Program-made: the position numbers and the translations under genes
The notes under the pieces: generated by a model
What the model saw: the letters and a program-made list of their open reading frames with translations, nothing else
Told to the model about the DNA's origin: nothing
Database searches by the model: none
Shown here: positions 6,672 through 13,145 of the stretch, in pieces
Layout of the letters: every line of letters starts with the position of its first letter
Numbering within the stretch: the stretch's first letter is position 1
Assembly: GCA_035702985.1 (NCBI GenBank)
Contig: DASSZD010000172.1
Coordinates: forward strand, 1-14,759
Length of the DNA stretch: 14,759 nt
Reading direction: 5' to 3'
Source: JAKAXG01 sp035702985
Lineage (GTDB): Bacteria; Actinomycetota; Acidimicrobiia; Acidimicrobiales; Palsa-688

Positions 6672-7601
6672 ATGAACCAGAACTCCTCTTACACCCCCGA
6701 TCTCCTGGGCCTGTACCTCGACGAGGCGGGCAGCTTCCCGCTGCTCACGAAGGCCGACGAGATGCGCCTGGGCCAGATCATCCAGGAGGGCCAGGCGGCT
6801 CGAGCCAGCCTGGAGAGCGGCGCCAAGCTGTCCAGCGCCGAGCGGCGACGCCTGCGCAAGCAGGTGGCGGCGGCCGAAGAGGCGACCACCCAGTTCATCA
6901 ACGCCAACCTGCGGCTGGTGGTGTCCGTGGCCAGGAAGTACCAGTGGTCCGGCCTGCCGCTCGGGGATCTCATCCAGGAGGGGAACCTGGGTCTGATCCA
7001 CGCCGTGGAGAAGTTCGACTGGCGCAAGGGCTTCAAGTTCTCCACCTACGCCACCTGGTGGATCCGCCAGGCCATCGGGCGGGCGGTGGAGAACACCGCC
7101 CACACCGTGCGGGTGCCGGCCCACGTGGGCGACGAGATCCGCCGGGCCCGCCGGCTCCAGGGTGAGATGGAGGTCAAGCTGGGCCGCCCGGCCACCCTGG
7201 GCGAGCTGGCCGAGGCCATGGGTACCACCGAGGCCGGCATCGCCGAACTGTTCCGCTACGACAGCGACCCGATGAGCCTGGACGTGGCCGTGGGCGAGGA
7301 CGGCGACACCAGCCTGGGCGACCTGGTGGTCAACCGGGCGGCCGAATCCCCCTTCGAGGCGGTGGCCAGCAGCATGCTGCCGGACGAGGTGGCCCGCTTC
7401 CTGACCCGGCTGTCCGACGAGGAGCGCCAGGTCCTGCGCCTGCGCTACGGCCTGGACCGGGGCGAGCCCCGCACCCAGGGCGAGGTGGGCCAGGCCCTGC
7501 AGCTCACCGCCGAGCGGGTGCGCCGCATCGAGCGCGATGCCATAGGCAAGCTGCGCCGGCACCTGGTGGGCGGCGACGCCCACGACCTGCTGGCCAGCTG
7601 A
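6672..7601 (+). CDS. RNA polymerase sigma-70 factor, group 2 (SigA/SigB-like)
   Basis: This 309-aa sigma factor directs RNA polymerase to -10/-35 promoters. Region 1.2 is at residues 9-40 (LLGLYLDEAGSFPLLT). Region 2 has NANLRLVVSVARKY (77-90), GDLIQEGNLGLIHAVEKFD (98-116) and the -10-reading helix STYATWWIRQAI (124-135). Region 3 spans about 150-230. Region 4 (about 247-297) has LSDEERQVLRLRYGL and the helix-turn-helix TQGEVGQALQLTAERVRRIE. There is no long acidic N-terminal region 1.1, so it is a group 2 (non-essential or stress/stationary) factor rather than the primary one. The segment after region 2.4 reads HTVRVPAHV instead of the usual RTIRIPVHM. The chosen ATG is 25 nt after the predicted transcription start; an ATG at 6639 overlaps the -10 box. 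Its Shine-Dalgarno is weak. Confidence 0.92.
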   Translation: MNQNSSYTPDLLGLYLDEAGSFPLLTKADEMRLGQIIQEGQAARASLESGAKLSSAERRRLRKQVAAAEEATTQFINANLRLVVSVARKYQWSGLPLGDLIQEGNLGLIHAVEKFDWRKGFKFSTYATWWIRQAIGRAVENTAHTVRVPAHVGDEIRRARRLQGEMEVKLGRPATLGELAEAMGTTEAGIAELFRYDSDPMSLDVAVGEDGDTSLGDLVVNRAAESPFEAVASSMLPDEVARFLTRLSDEERQVLRLRYGLDRGEPRTQGEVGQALQLTAERVRRIERDAIGKLRRHLVGGDAHDLLAS

Positions 7602-7615
7602 TCCCCGCCCCCCGC

Positions 7616-7621
7616 TACCTT
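7616..7621 (+). promoter_or_regulatory. Leaderless-type -10 element (TACCTT) for gltX
   Basis: TACCTT fits TANNNT and is followed by exactly six bases and then the GTG of gltX at 7628, so transcription should start at the G of the start codon. There is no Shine-Dalgarno sequence, as expected for a leaderless mRNA. This supports the GTG start. Confidence 0.6.
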
Positions 7622-7627
7622 GAGCGG

Positions 7628-9019
7628 GTGACCAACAAGCCGCGAGTTCGTATCGCCCCGTCCCCGACCGGGTACTTCCATCTGGGGACGGGGCGCACCG
7701 CGCTGTTCAACTGGCTGTACGCCCGCCAGCACGGGGGCACGTTCGTGCTGCGCGTCGAGGACACCGACGCCGCCCGCAACCGTCCCGAGTACACCGAAGG
7801 GATAAAAAGGGCGCTCCAGTGGCTGGGGCTCGACTGGGACGAGGGGCCGTTCTTCCAGTCGGAGCGGGGAGACCTCTACACGGCGGCCATCGACAGGCTG
7901 ATCGAAGCCGGTGCGGTGTACTGGTGCGACTGCACCAGGGAGCAGATCGACCAGCGGGCCCGGGAGCGGGGAGGCCCGCCCGGCTACGACGGTTTCTGCC
8001 GGGACCGGGGCCTGGGCCCGGGTCCGGACCGGATGCTGAGGTTCCGGACCCCCCGGGAGGGGCGCACCCGCTTTGACGACGTGATCCGCGGCAGCGTGGA
8101 CGTGGAGAACAAGGCGGTCGAGGACTTCGGGGTGCGCAAGTCGAACGGCGACCCCTTTTTCATCATGGCCAACGTGGTGGACGACCACGACATGCGCATC
8201 ACCCACGTCATCCGGGGCGAGGACCACGTCTCGAACACCACCAAGTACCTCCTGGTGTGGGACGCCCTCGGGTACGGGCCGCCGCCGGTGTTCGCCCACC
8301 TCCCGCTCATCTTCAACAAGTCCAAGAAGAAGCTGTCCAAACGGCGGGACCGGGCGTCGGTCGAGGACTACCGCGACGACGGCTACCTGCCGGAGGCCAT
8401 GCGCAACTACCTGGCCCTGCTGGGCTGGTCGCCGGGCGGGGACCGGGAGATCCTGACCCTGGAGGAGATGGTGGCCGAGTTCCGGCTGGAGGACGTCAAG
8501 AGCGCCGGGGCCATCTTCGACGACGTGAAGCTGCAGTCCATCAACGCCGAGTACCTGCGGGCCCTGCCTCCCGCCGAGCTGGTGCACCGGTCCCAGGCCT
8601 GGCTGGCGGACCGCTGGGCCCCCATTGCGGCGCTGGTGCAGGAACGGGCCCGCACCCTGGCCGAGGTCTACACCATGACCGACTTCCTGTACCGCCCGGC
8701 GCCGGTCATCGACCCGGCCGAATGGGACAAGGGCATCCGCAAGAGCCCGGCGTTCGCCGAGATCCTGGCCGCCGCCGAGAAGCGCTACGGCGAAGCCGAC
8801 TGGGTGGCCGCCAGCATCCACGAGGCCACCGTGGCCGCCGGGGCGGACGCCGGGGTGGAGCAACTGGGCAAGGCCCAGGCCCCTATCCGCCTGGCCGTCA
8901 CCGGTCGTTCGGTGGGGCCGCCGTTGTGGGAGTCGCTGGAGCTGTTGGGCCGGGACCGGACGTTGTCGCGTATAAGAGCCGCCCGGGAGCGGCTGCAGAG
9001 CGGCGCCGCCAGCAGCTAG
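7628..9019 (+). CDS. gltX: Glutamyl-tRNA synthetase (probably non-discriminating)
   Basis: A class I synthetase that attaches glutamate to tRNA-Glu and, in most actinobacteria (which lack GlnRS), also to tRNA-Gln, where GatCAB then amidates it. It has 463 aa, normal for the family. The HIGH-type motif is PSPTGYFHLGTGRTAL (11-26) and the KMSKS-type motif is KKLSKR (234-239). A zinc-like site is suggested by C100-x-C102 and Y120/C124. HVIRGEDHVSNT (193-204) is a conserved active-site stretch. The C-terminal helical anticodon-binding domain follows (about 320-463). The neighbouring tRNA-Gln 16 nt downstream fits a dual-specific enzyme, though that is inference. The start is GTG with a leaderless promoter; the stop TAG lies inside a possible tRNA promoter box. 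Confidence 0.97.
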   Translation: MTNKPRVRIAPSPTGYFHLGTGRTALFNWLYARQHGGTFVLRVEDTDAARNRPEYTEGIKRALQWLGLDWDEGPFFQSERGDLYTAAIDRLIEAGAVYWCDCTREQIDQRARERGGPPGYDGFCRDRGLGPGPDRMLRFRTPREGRTRFDDVIRGSVDVENKAVEDFGVRKSNGDPFFIMANVVDDHDMRITHVIRGEDHVSNTTKYLLVWDALGYGPPPVFAHLPLIFNKSKKKLSKRRDRASVEDYRDDGYLPEAMRNYLALLGWSPGGDREILTLEEMVAEFRLEDVKSAGAIFDDVKLQSINAEYLRALPPAELVHRSQAWLADRWAPIAALVQERARTLAEVYTMTDFLYRPAPVIDPAEWDKGIRKSPAFAEILAAAEKRYGEADWVAASIHEATVAAGADAGVEQLGKAQAPIRLAVTGRSVGPPLWESLELLGRDRTLSRIRAARERLQSGAASS

Positions 9020-9022
9020 AGT
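9017..9022 (+). promoter_or_regulatory. Possible -10 box (TAGAGT) for tRNA-Gln, sharing the gltX stop codon
   Basis: TAGAGT fits TANNNT and would start transcription near 9029, seven bases before the mature tRNA. Its first three bases are the TAG stop of gltX. No good -35 is visible in the end of gltX, so co-transcription with gltX is also possible. Confidence 0.4.
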
Positions 9023-9035
9023 GTCCGGACGCCCT

Positions 9036-9107
9036 TCGGGGGTGGTGTAATCGGCAACACGACAGGTTCTGGCCCTGTTATTGGGGGTTCGAGTCCTCCC
9101 CCCCGAG
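9036..9107 (+). tRNA. tRNA-Gln (anticodon CTG)
   Basis: Folds as a full cloverleaf. The acceptor stem is TCGGGGG/CCCCCGA, the D arm GTGT-AATCGGCA-ACAC, the anticodon stem ACAGG/CCTGT with loop TTCTGGC (anticodon CTG at 9069-9071), and the T arm GGGGG-TTCGAGT-CCTCC with one G-T pair. The discriminator is G9107. The CCA end is not encoded, so it must be added by a nucleotidyltransferase. It lies 16 nt after gltX, a pairing that makes sense because GluRS probably charges this tRNA. Confidence 0.97.
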
Positions 9108-9121
9108 CAGTAAACGCAGAG

Positions 9122-9158
9122 CAGAGCCCCAGGTCATTGACCTGGGGCTCTGTATTTC
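9122..9158 (+). terminator. Rho-independent terminator after gltX and tRNA-Gln
   Basis: A 14-bp perfect stem (9122-9135 with 9139-9152, core AGAGCCCCAGGT) with a 3-nt ATT loop is followed by TATTTCC. It lies 14 nt after the tRNA. On the other strand no T-run follows, so it mainly serves the + strand, but it could also slow transcripts of the converging operon. Confidence 0.85.
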
Positions 9159-9211
9159 CAGAGGCCCGGCATTTCCGGGGGCACGGCGGCATGGGGGAGG
9201 GTACGGCCCGC

Positions 9212-9805
9212 TCAACGCCGGAACAGGTGGAGCTTCCTCCGCAGCCGGTCACCGGCCGGTTCGGGCACGAAGTACGGCGCGCCGACGGGCACCTTGGGAG
9301 CCGTCTTGAAGTTCGGGAACGCCCGCTCCCGGGCTGCCTCGTCGGCCCGCATGGTGCTGGCCACCCCGCCTATCTCGGTGTCCCAGCCGGCGGCGCCGGC
9401 CCATCGTTCCAGGTCGTTGACGTTCCATCCGTAGTAGGGGACCACCAGCAGAACCCGACCATCCCGGTCGAGGAACAGCAGGCATCTCATCTGCTCGGAC
9501 CAGGTCGCGCCGGGCGTGCCGTGTGAGGGCCCCTCGAAGCTGAGCGTCGCCAACCGGGCGGTCTCCGCCGGCACCGGTCGCCACCCGCCTTCGGAGTCGA
9601 CGAAACCCGGCCCGCGCCCGTCCAGGGTCAGGCGGACGTGGGCTTCGTAGCGGTCGATCCGCTGCTCTATCTCGTCGGACGTCATGGAGTGGAGGGCCTG
9701 CAGGTCCATGCGGCACCAGTCGCGGTCCCAGTGGACCAGGTAGGCCGGCGACGGATCGAGATGGGGGGCCAGCTCCATCCCCTCGGGTTGTTCGCTGCCG
9801 TTCAA
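9212..9805 (-). CDS. Protein of unknown function, third gene of the WXG-protein operon
   Basis: I do not recognise this 197-aa protein. It is probably cytoplasmic, with no signal peptide or membrane segment. Visible features are a mixed alpha/beta core with a hydrophobic strand followed by aromatics, VLLVVPYYGWNVNDLERWAG, a WDRDWCRMDLQALHSMTSDE stretch near the N-terminus, and a basic C-terminal tail (RLRRKLHLFRR). I chose the TTG at 9805 because its TTGA overlaps the TGA stop of the upstream gene, the same 4-nt coupling seen at the previous junction. The alternative ATG at 9778 (188 aa) has GAGGGG directly against it, too close to work. As the last gene after a WXG-type protein it could be a chaperone, immunity or adaptor protein; this is a guess from position only. 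Confidence 0.7.
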   Translation of the reverse strand: MNGSEQPEGMELAPHLDPSPAYLVHWDRDWCRMDLQALHSMTSDEIEQRIDRYEAHVRLTLDGRGPGFVDSEGGWRPVPAETARLATLSFEGPSHGTPGATWSEQMRCLLFLDRDGRVLLVVPYYGWNVNDLERWAGAAGWDTEIGGVASTMRADEAARERAFPNFKTAPKVPVGAPYFVPEPAGDRLRRKLHLFRR

Positions 9806-10590
9806 AACCGGTCGATTCCGGGGGAGTGCGGTCCGTCGTTCACGAAGCACAGTGTGCCAGCCAGCGTGTCCAGGCAGTCGAATATGTGCGGGGAGGGGGA
9901 GGCCCCGACGGCGGCGCACGCCGCCACCGCCACCCGGTCGTCGTCGGGGAACGGCAGGTAGTACTCCGCGCAGGCGACCCTCCGCCGGGCCGGACCGACC
10001 GCCGGTGTCCACGACAGCCGGGCCACCGGGCCGGCCAGCGGCAGGCGGCACACCTCCTGGTGGGGGTCGCAGCCGGGGTCGCCGGCCGACATCTGCGTGG
10101 CCATCGCCCGCAGGCGACCCGGGGCCACCTCGTCACGGATGGCCAGGACCACCGCGGCACCGGTGCCGGGGGCGGCCGACGTCAGCGCTCCGAAGGCACA
10201 GAACACCACGTTTTCGGCGGCGGCCCGGGTCCGGATCTCCTGCAGGACGGCGGTCACCTCCTCGGGGATGTCCTCTCCCGCTCCGCCTGCCTGGGCCGGT
10301 CCGGGCGGCACCAGCACCCGCCAGTCCGAGGGGACCACGATCGACACCCCGCCCACCGCCGCCGGGGGGAAGGCCTCCGGGGGTCTGGCCCCGGGGTGGG
10401 CGGCCTCGGAGGGCGTGGCGGGCGGGGTTGTGGCCTGCTGTGGCGTGGCCTCCGGGGCCTGCTGCGGCGTGGCCTCCGGGGCCTGCTGTGGCGTGGCCTG
10501 CGGGGCCTGCTGTGGCGTGGCCTGCGGGGCCTGCTGTGGCGTGGCCTGCGGGGGGGCTAGAAGTGGCGACGATGCCTCGCCGGGGGTCAC
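9802..10590 (-). CDS. Octapeptide-repeat (Pro/Gln/Ala-rich) protein of unknown function
   Basis: A 262-aa protein in two parts. Residues about 15-54 are five tandem octapeptides of the form [Q/E]ATPQQAP, continuing into a Pro/Ala-rich stretch to about residue 77; this is surely disordered or an extended linker. Residues about 80-250 form a folded domain beginning GGVSIVVPSDWRVLVPP, with a helix EEVTAVLQEIRTRAAAENV and seven cysteines (131, 174, 181, 207, 225, 239, 248). The beginning resembles, in my memory, proteins encoded beside WXG100 genes in actinobacteria, but I cannot name a family. No signal peptide is seen. The start is a GTG whose GTGA overlaps the stop of the WXG-type gene, which excludes the much longer open frame that runs antiparallel through that gene. 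The stop overlaps the next gene as TTGA. Confidence 0.75.
   Translation of the reverse strand: MTPGEASSPLLAPPQATPQQAPQATPQQAPQATPQQAPEATPQQAPEATPQQATTPPATPSEAAHPGARPPEAFPPAAVGGVSIVVPSDWRVLVPPGPAQAGGAGEDIPEEVTAVLQEIRTRAAAENVVFCAFGALTSAAPGTGAAVVLAIRDEVAPGRLRAMATQMSAGDPGCDPHQEVCRLPLAGPVARLSWTPAVGPARRRVACAEYYLPFPDDDRVAVAACAAVGASPSPHIFDCLDTLAGTLCFVNDGPHSPGIDRF
10433..10552 (-). repeat. Five tandem 24-bp repeats inside the octapeptide-repeat gene
   Basis: Five consecutive 24-bp units (10433-10456, 10457-10480, 10481-10504, 10505-10528, 10529-10552) differ at only one or two positions. The T-to-C change in unit 2 is silent. The C/G change separating units 1-2 from 3-5 swaps Glu for Gln. Such a minisatellite can change copy number by slippage without a frameshift. 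Confidence 0.92.
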
Positions 10591-12248
10591 CCCTTGCCGC
10601 CCAGGGCGTCGTGCCATGCTCCGTAATCCAGCTGGGCTCCGAGCCCGGTTCCGCCGACGCCGACGCCCACCGCAACCCGGTATGGAATGCGGCCCGCCCC
10701 GCTCCACATCTCGTGACCCTCGGTCCTGATGAGCCTCATGGCGCCCTGGGACGACTCCCCGGTCAGGGCGTTGGACGGGTGCAGAACGGAGTTCGAGTAC
10801 TCGGCCGGATTGCGCAGGAACGACCGGACCTTGCTGATGGTGCCGGCCTCCTCGCTGGGACTGAGGGTACGCAGCGAATAGGTGAACGGGTTCCGGCCGC
10901 CGGCGCCCGGCAGGCCGGCCAGTTCGCTCTGGCTCTGTCCCAGCTCGGACCGGACCCCCTGGAGCTCGGTGCGGGACGCCTGGGCGTCGGCCCGGGCCTG
11001 GGCGGCCAGATCGGACGCCTTGGTGACTTCCGCGCCGCCGTCCCTGCCCACCTGGATCACCTGCCGCTCGCCCATCGCCGCCCAGCGCGACGCCCCTTGC
11101 TCCAGCGGCCCGACCCGGCCGGCCAGATCGGCCTCCCGGGACCCCAGTTCGGCCACTCGGGCGCTCAGTTGCTCGGCCCGGTTCATGCCCCGGGCGAGGA
11201 AGCCGAGCCCCTCTCCGGCGCCGAAGCCCAGGTCGCCCACGCCGTCGAGGATCACGTTCTGCCACTTGCCGTTACCGGTGGCGGCCAGCGCGGCGTCGTC
11301 GGCCGTGGCGGCCAGCGAGGCGATCAGGGCCACCGGCAAGGCCACCTCCCCGATCCCCGGGATCAGCGCCACGAAACCGGCGACGGTGGCGATCCCTCCC
11401 AGCACCGCCGACGTGTCCTTGAGGACCTGCACCCAGTTGTGGGACAGCCACTTGCCCGCATCGATGGCCAGGGCCACCCCCGGAACAAACTCCTGCCAGT
11501 GATGCTCGGCGAAGTGGGTGACATCGCCGACCACGCTCTCCACCCCGTCGACAATCGAGGAGAACCACGAGTGGTGGGGGTTGTGGATGCCGGCGTTGCC
11601 GGCCTGGTGCAGAACGGCTGCCGCCTGGCGGGCCGAGGTCCGGGCCTGCGTGCGGGCCGACTCGGCCATGGAGTGGGCGGCCTGGAGAGCGGCGTTCCCG
11701 GCAGCCAGGGCGGCGTGGGCCGACGACAGCTGATTGGACGCCGCCTGGTACGCCGACTGGAGCGACGACACGTGGGCGGCGGTGCTGCCCGTGGGATCGG
11801 GGGGAGCGGCCGCGGCGGTGGTCACGGCCTTGTTGTAGGCGTCGGCGGCGGCGCCCGCAGCCTGGGAGGTCGAAGCCACCCGCGCCTGGGCGGAGTGGAT
11901 CTGGGTCTGGGCGGCCTGGGCGCGGTGCCACGCCTGGACGGCCAGCTGCTGCGCCGCCTGCAGGCGGGGCCAGTAACCGTCCAGCGCATCGGCGGCGTCC
12001 CGGTACGACGTCGTCAGCTTGTCGAGCTGACCGGGAAGCTTGTGCAGGTGGGGGCGGAACGCGTTGGCTGCCGGGCCCACCCATACCGACTCGCTGTCGC
12101 CGCCCACCGAGCGCAACAACCGGTTCTGGGCCTCCACGCTGTCGGCCAGGTCCCGCAACCTGCTCCCGATCGACCGCACCGTATCGGGATCCCCAGGAGC
12201 CGGGTTCCCACCGAAGACCGACCAGTCATACCCGTCGATACCGGCCAC
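10587..12248 (-). CDS. WXG-type putative type VII secretion substrate (toxin-like)
   Basis: A 553-aa protein. The N-terminal 100 residues look like a WXG100 helical hairpin, with W56-V-G58 at the turn and FRPHLHKLPGQLDKL after it. Long Ala/Gln-rich helices follow (about 95-215). Then comes a hydrophobic segment, AVLGGIATVAGFVALIPGIGEVALPVALIASLAATADDAA (281-320), typical of large WXG-headed polymorphic-toxin-like proteins in actinobacteria. A coiled coil (355-445) and a C-terminal domain (450-553, with NPAEYSNSVLHPSNALTG) end it; I recognise no toxin fold there. No secretion machinery genes are in the window. GTG at 12248 has GGAGGGG (12255-12261) six bases upstream and a strong promoter. It is the first gene of a three-gene operon; its stop overlaps the next start (GTGA). 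Confidence 0.82.
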   Translation of the reverse strand: MAGIDGYDWSVFGGNPAPGDPDTVRSIGSRLRDLADSVEAQNRLLRSVGGDSESVWVGPAANAFRPHLHKLPGQLDKLTTSYRDAADALDGYWPRLQAAQQLAVQAWHRAQAAQTQIHSAQARVASTSQAAGAAADAYNKAVTTAAAAPPDPTGSTAAHVSSLQSAYQAASNQLSSAHAALAAGNAALQAAHSMAESARTQARTSARQAAAVLHQAGNAGIHNPHHSWFSSIVDGVESVVGDVTHFAEHHWQEFVPGVALAIDAGKWLSHNWVQVLKDTSAVLGGIATVAGFVALIPGIGEVALPVALIASLAATADDAALAATGNGKWQNVILDGVGDLGFGAGEGLGFLARGMNRAEQLSARVAELGSREADLAGRVGPLEQGASRWAAMGERQVIQVGRDGGAEVTKASDLAAQARADAQASRTELQGVRSELGQSQSELAGLPGAGGRNPFTYSLRTLSPSEEAGTISKVRSFLRNPAEYSNSVLHPSNALTGESSQGAMRLIRTEGHEMWSGAGRIPYRVAVGVGVGGTGLGAQLDYGAWHDALGGKG

Positions 12249-12296
12249 CGCCTACCCCTCCGTCTACCACCCCGGGTCTCGTCCAGGATACCCCTA

Positions 12297-12324
12297 AATA
12301 TATCCCGCCGGAGAAATCTGCCAA
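12297..12324 (-). promoter_or_regulatory. Sigma-70 promoter of the WXG-protein operon
   Basis: On the - strand TTGGCA (12324-12319) and TATATT (12302-12297) are separated by 16 bp, each close to consensus. Transcription would start near 12290, leaving a 42-nt leader with GGAGGGG before the GTG. It is the best promoter match in the window and lies in an unusually AT-rich spot. Confidence 0.7.
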
Positions 12325-12350
12325 ACCGCCCAATCCGGCGGACTGTTCGG

Positions 12351-12446
12351 GCCGGCGGCCCCGGGGGCTCGGCTTGGACCTCACTTCGCTTCACTCAGTC
12401 CACTTCAGCGGGTCTCCACCTCGCCGAGTCCCGGGGCGCCGCCGGC
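12351..12446 (-). repeat. Long near-perfect inverted repeat (96-nt stem-loop) downstream of csbD
   Basis: The arms 12351-12373 and 12423-12446 pair at 22 positions (9 + 3 + 10), with one bulged C (12437), one G-G mismatch (12363/12433) and one G-T pair. The loop is 49 nt. It starts 13 nt after the csbD stop and is followed by no T-run. It may be a tail-less terminator, a processed or regulatory RNA, or a remnant of a mobile repeat. Confidence 0.7.
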
Positions 12447-12458
12447 GGGCCGGCTCGA

Positions 12459-12629
12459 TCAGCTGAAGGCGTCCTTCACCTTCTCCCCGGCCTGCTTCAG
12501 GTTGCCGGACACCTGGTCGCCTTTGCCCTCACCTTCCAGGTACGGGTCGTCGAGGGCCTTGCCTGCTTCCTCCTTGACCTTTCCTTCGGTCTCCTGCACC
12601 TTGTTATTGAACTTGTCCGCTGCGCTCAC
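12459..12629 (-). CDS. CsbD-like stress protein
   Basis: A 56-aa, charged, soluble protein with the CsbD pattern: SAADKFNNKVQETEGKVKEE at the start, then GKALDDPYLEGEGKGDQVSGNLKQAGEKVKDAF. CsbD proteins are abundant general-stress proteins whose molecular role is unclear. I place the start at GTG 12629, giving MSAADKF, which is the usual beginning of the family in actinobacteria and has AGGAG six bases upstream. An in-frame ATG two codons earlier (12635) touches the AGGAG directly and leaves no spacer. A longer open frame to 13016 runs through low-complexity repeats and is not coding. It is transcribed in the same direction as the WXG operon, 210 bp away, with the large stem-loop between them. 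Confidence 0.88.
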   Translation of the reverse strand: MSAADKFNNKVQETEGKVKEEAGKALDDPYLEGEGKGDQVSGNLKQAGEKVKDAFS

Positions 12630-12635
12630 GCTCAT

Positions 12636-12642
12636 CTCCTCT
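12636..12642 (-). promoter_or_regulatory. Ribosome binding site of csbD (AGAGGAG)
   Basis: AGAGGAG ends six bases before the GTG at 12629 and zero bases before the ATG at 12635, so it favours the GTG. Confidence 0.65.
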
Positions 12643-12764
12643 CGCTCGTCGCGTGGATTCGACAAGGACAAGCCTTTCCGTTCCGGGCTCTGGGGAAACC
12701 GGGCGGTGGTGGCGGCCGGCAGAGCGCGGGCGGCGCCGGTCCGGGGGCCGGGTGCTGTTCCGAC

Positions 12765-12839
12765 CGGGCTGGGTGGGGGGCTGGTTGGCAGCCGGGGCTG
12801 ATCGGGCTGGGTGGGGGGCTGGTTGGCAGCCGGGCTGAT
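12765..12839 (+). repeat. Two tandem 37/38-bp G-rich repeats
   Basis: Copy 1 (12765-12802) and copy 2 (12803-12839) are identical apart from one missing G. Each contains GGGTGGGGGG and further G-runs, with G-quadruplex potential on the + strand. They lie in the roughly 355-bp gene-free stretch between csbD and tRNA-Glu, in which I see no gene. Confidence 0.85.
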
Positions 12840-12892
12840 CGGCGTGCCGGGGTGGTGGGCGTGCCGGTAGTGGTGGGCGTGCCGGTGGTGGC
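12839..12892 (+). repeat. Three 18-bp tandem repeats (GGGCGTGCCGGTRGTGGT type)
   Basis: Units 12839-12856, 12857-12874 and 12875-12892 share GGCGTGCCGG followed by GTGG. They directly follow the 37/38-bp repeats. The next stretch (12893-12980) is also G-rich and holds CGGGTCCGG twice (12947-12955, 12962-12970). Confidence 0.75.
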
Positions 12893-12986
12893 CTGCTGCG
12901 GGAGCCCGCTGCGGGCGGGCTGGGGCGGCGCGCGGGTGCGGCGTGTCGGGTCCGGGCCTGCCGGGTCCGGATGGGGCGGTAACGGC

Positions 12987-12992
12987 TATAGT
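12987..12992 (+). promoter_or_regulatory. -10 box (TATAGT) of tRNA-Glu
   Basis: TATAGT is 5 of 6 to consensus and would start transcription near 12999, ten bases before the tRNA. No convincing -35 is seen. Confidence 0.55.
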
Positions 12993-13008
12993 GACGCCTC
13001 CGCCACTT

Positions 13009-13081
13009 GGCCCCATCGTCTAGTGGCCTAGGACACCACCCTCTCAAGGTGGAGACACGGGTTCGAATCCCGTTGGGGCTG
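13009..13081 (+). tRNA. tRNA-Glu (anticodon CTC)
   Basis: The acceptor stem GGCCCCA/TGGGGCT has a first G-T pair, as in other actinobacterial tRNA-Glu. The anticodon stem is CCACC/GGTGG with loop CTCTCAA (anticodon CTC at 13043-13045), and the T arm is ACGGG-TTCGAAT-CCCGT. The discriminator is G13081; CCA is not encoded. The 3' half is the likely integration site of the element that follows. Confidence 0.96.
13057..13081 (+). other. Putative attachment site (attL) in the 3' end of tRNA-Glu
   Basis: An integrase gene begins 121 nt after the tRNA and is read in the same direction, the usual layout for elements that integrate into tRNA 3' ends and restore the tRNA sequence. The core is expected in the T arm and acceptor stem. 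The second copy is not in this window, so the exact core is unknown. Confidence 0.45.
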
Positions 13082-13145
13082 CTCAGCAGAAGTCCTGGTC
13101 ACAGGGCATATCCCGAGTTCGTCACACCGCCCAGCTAGCCTTGCT

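Noticed and set aside
10591..11265. Longer N-terminus for the octapeptide-repeat protein
   Set aside because: It would overlap most of the second half of the WXG-type gene in another frame. The GTGA overlap gives a normal coupled start at 10590.
12765..12892. Possible CRISPR array
   Set aside because: The repeats are directly adjacent without unique spacers, the unit lengths differ, and no cas gene is nearby; they are simple tandem repeats.
12630..13016. Upstream extension of csbD by 129 codons
   Set aside because: The extension is Pro/His-rich translation of the tandem repeats. The well-placed AGGAG and the family's usual N-terminus support the short form.
9852..13031. A 1059-codon open frame on the + strand
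   Set aside because: It runs opposite to three coupled - strand genes, csbD and the repeats. Its product is Arg/Pro/Gly-rich without family motifs, as expected from an antisense shadow in very GC-rich DNA.
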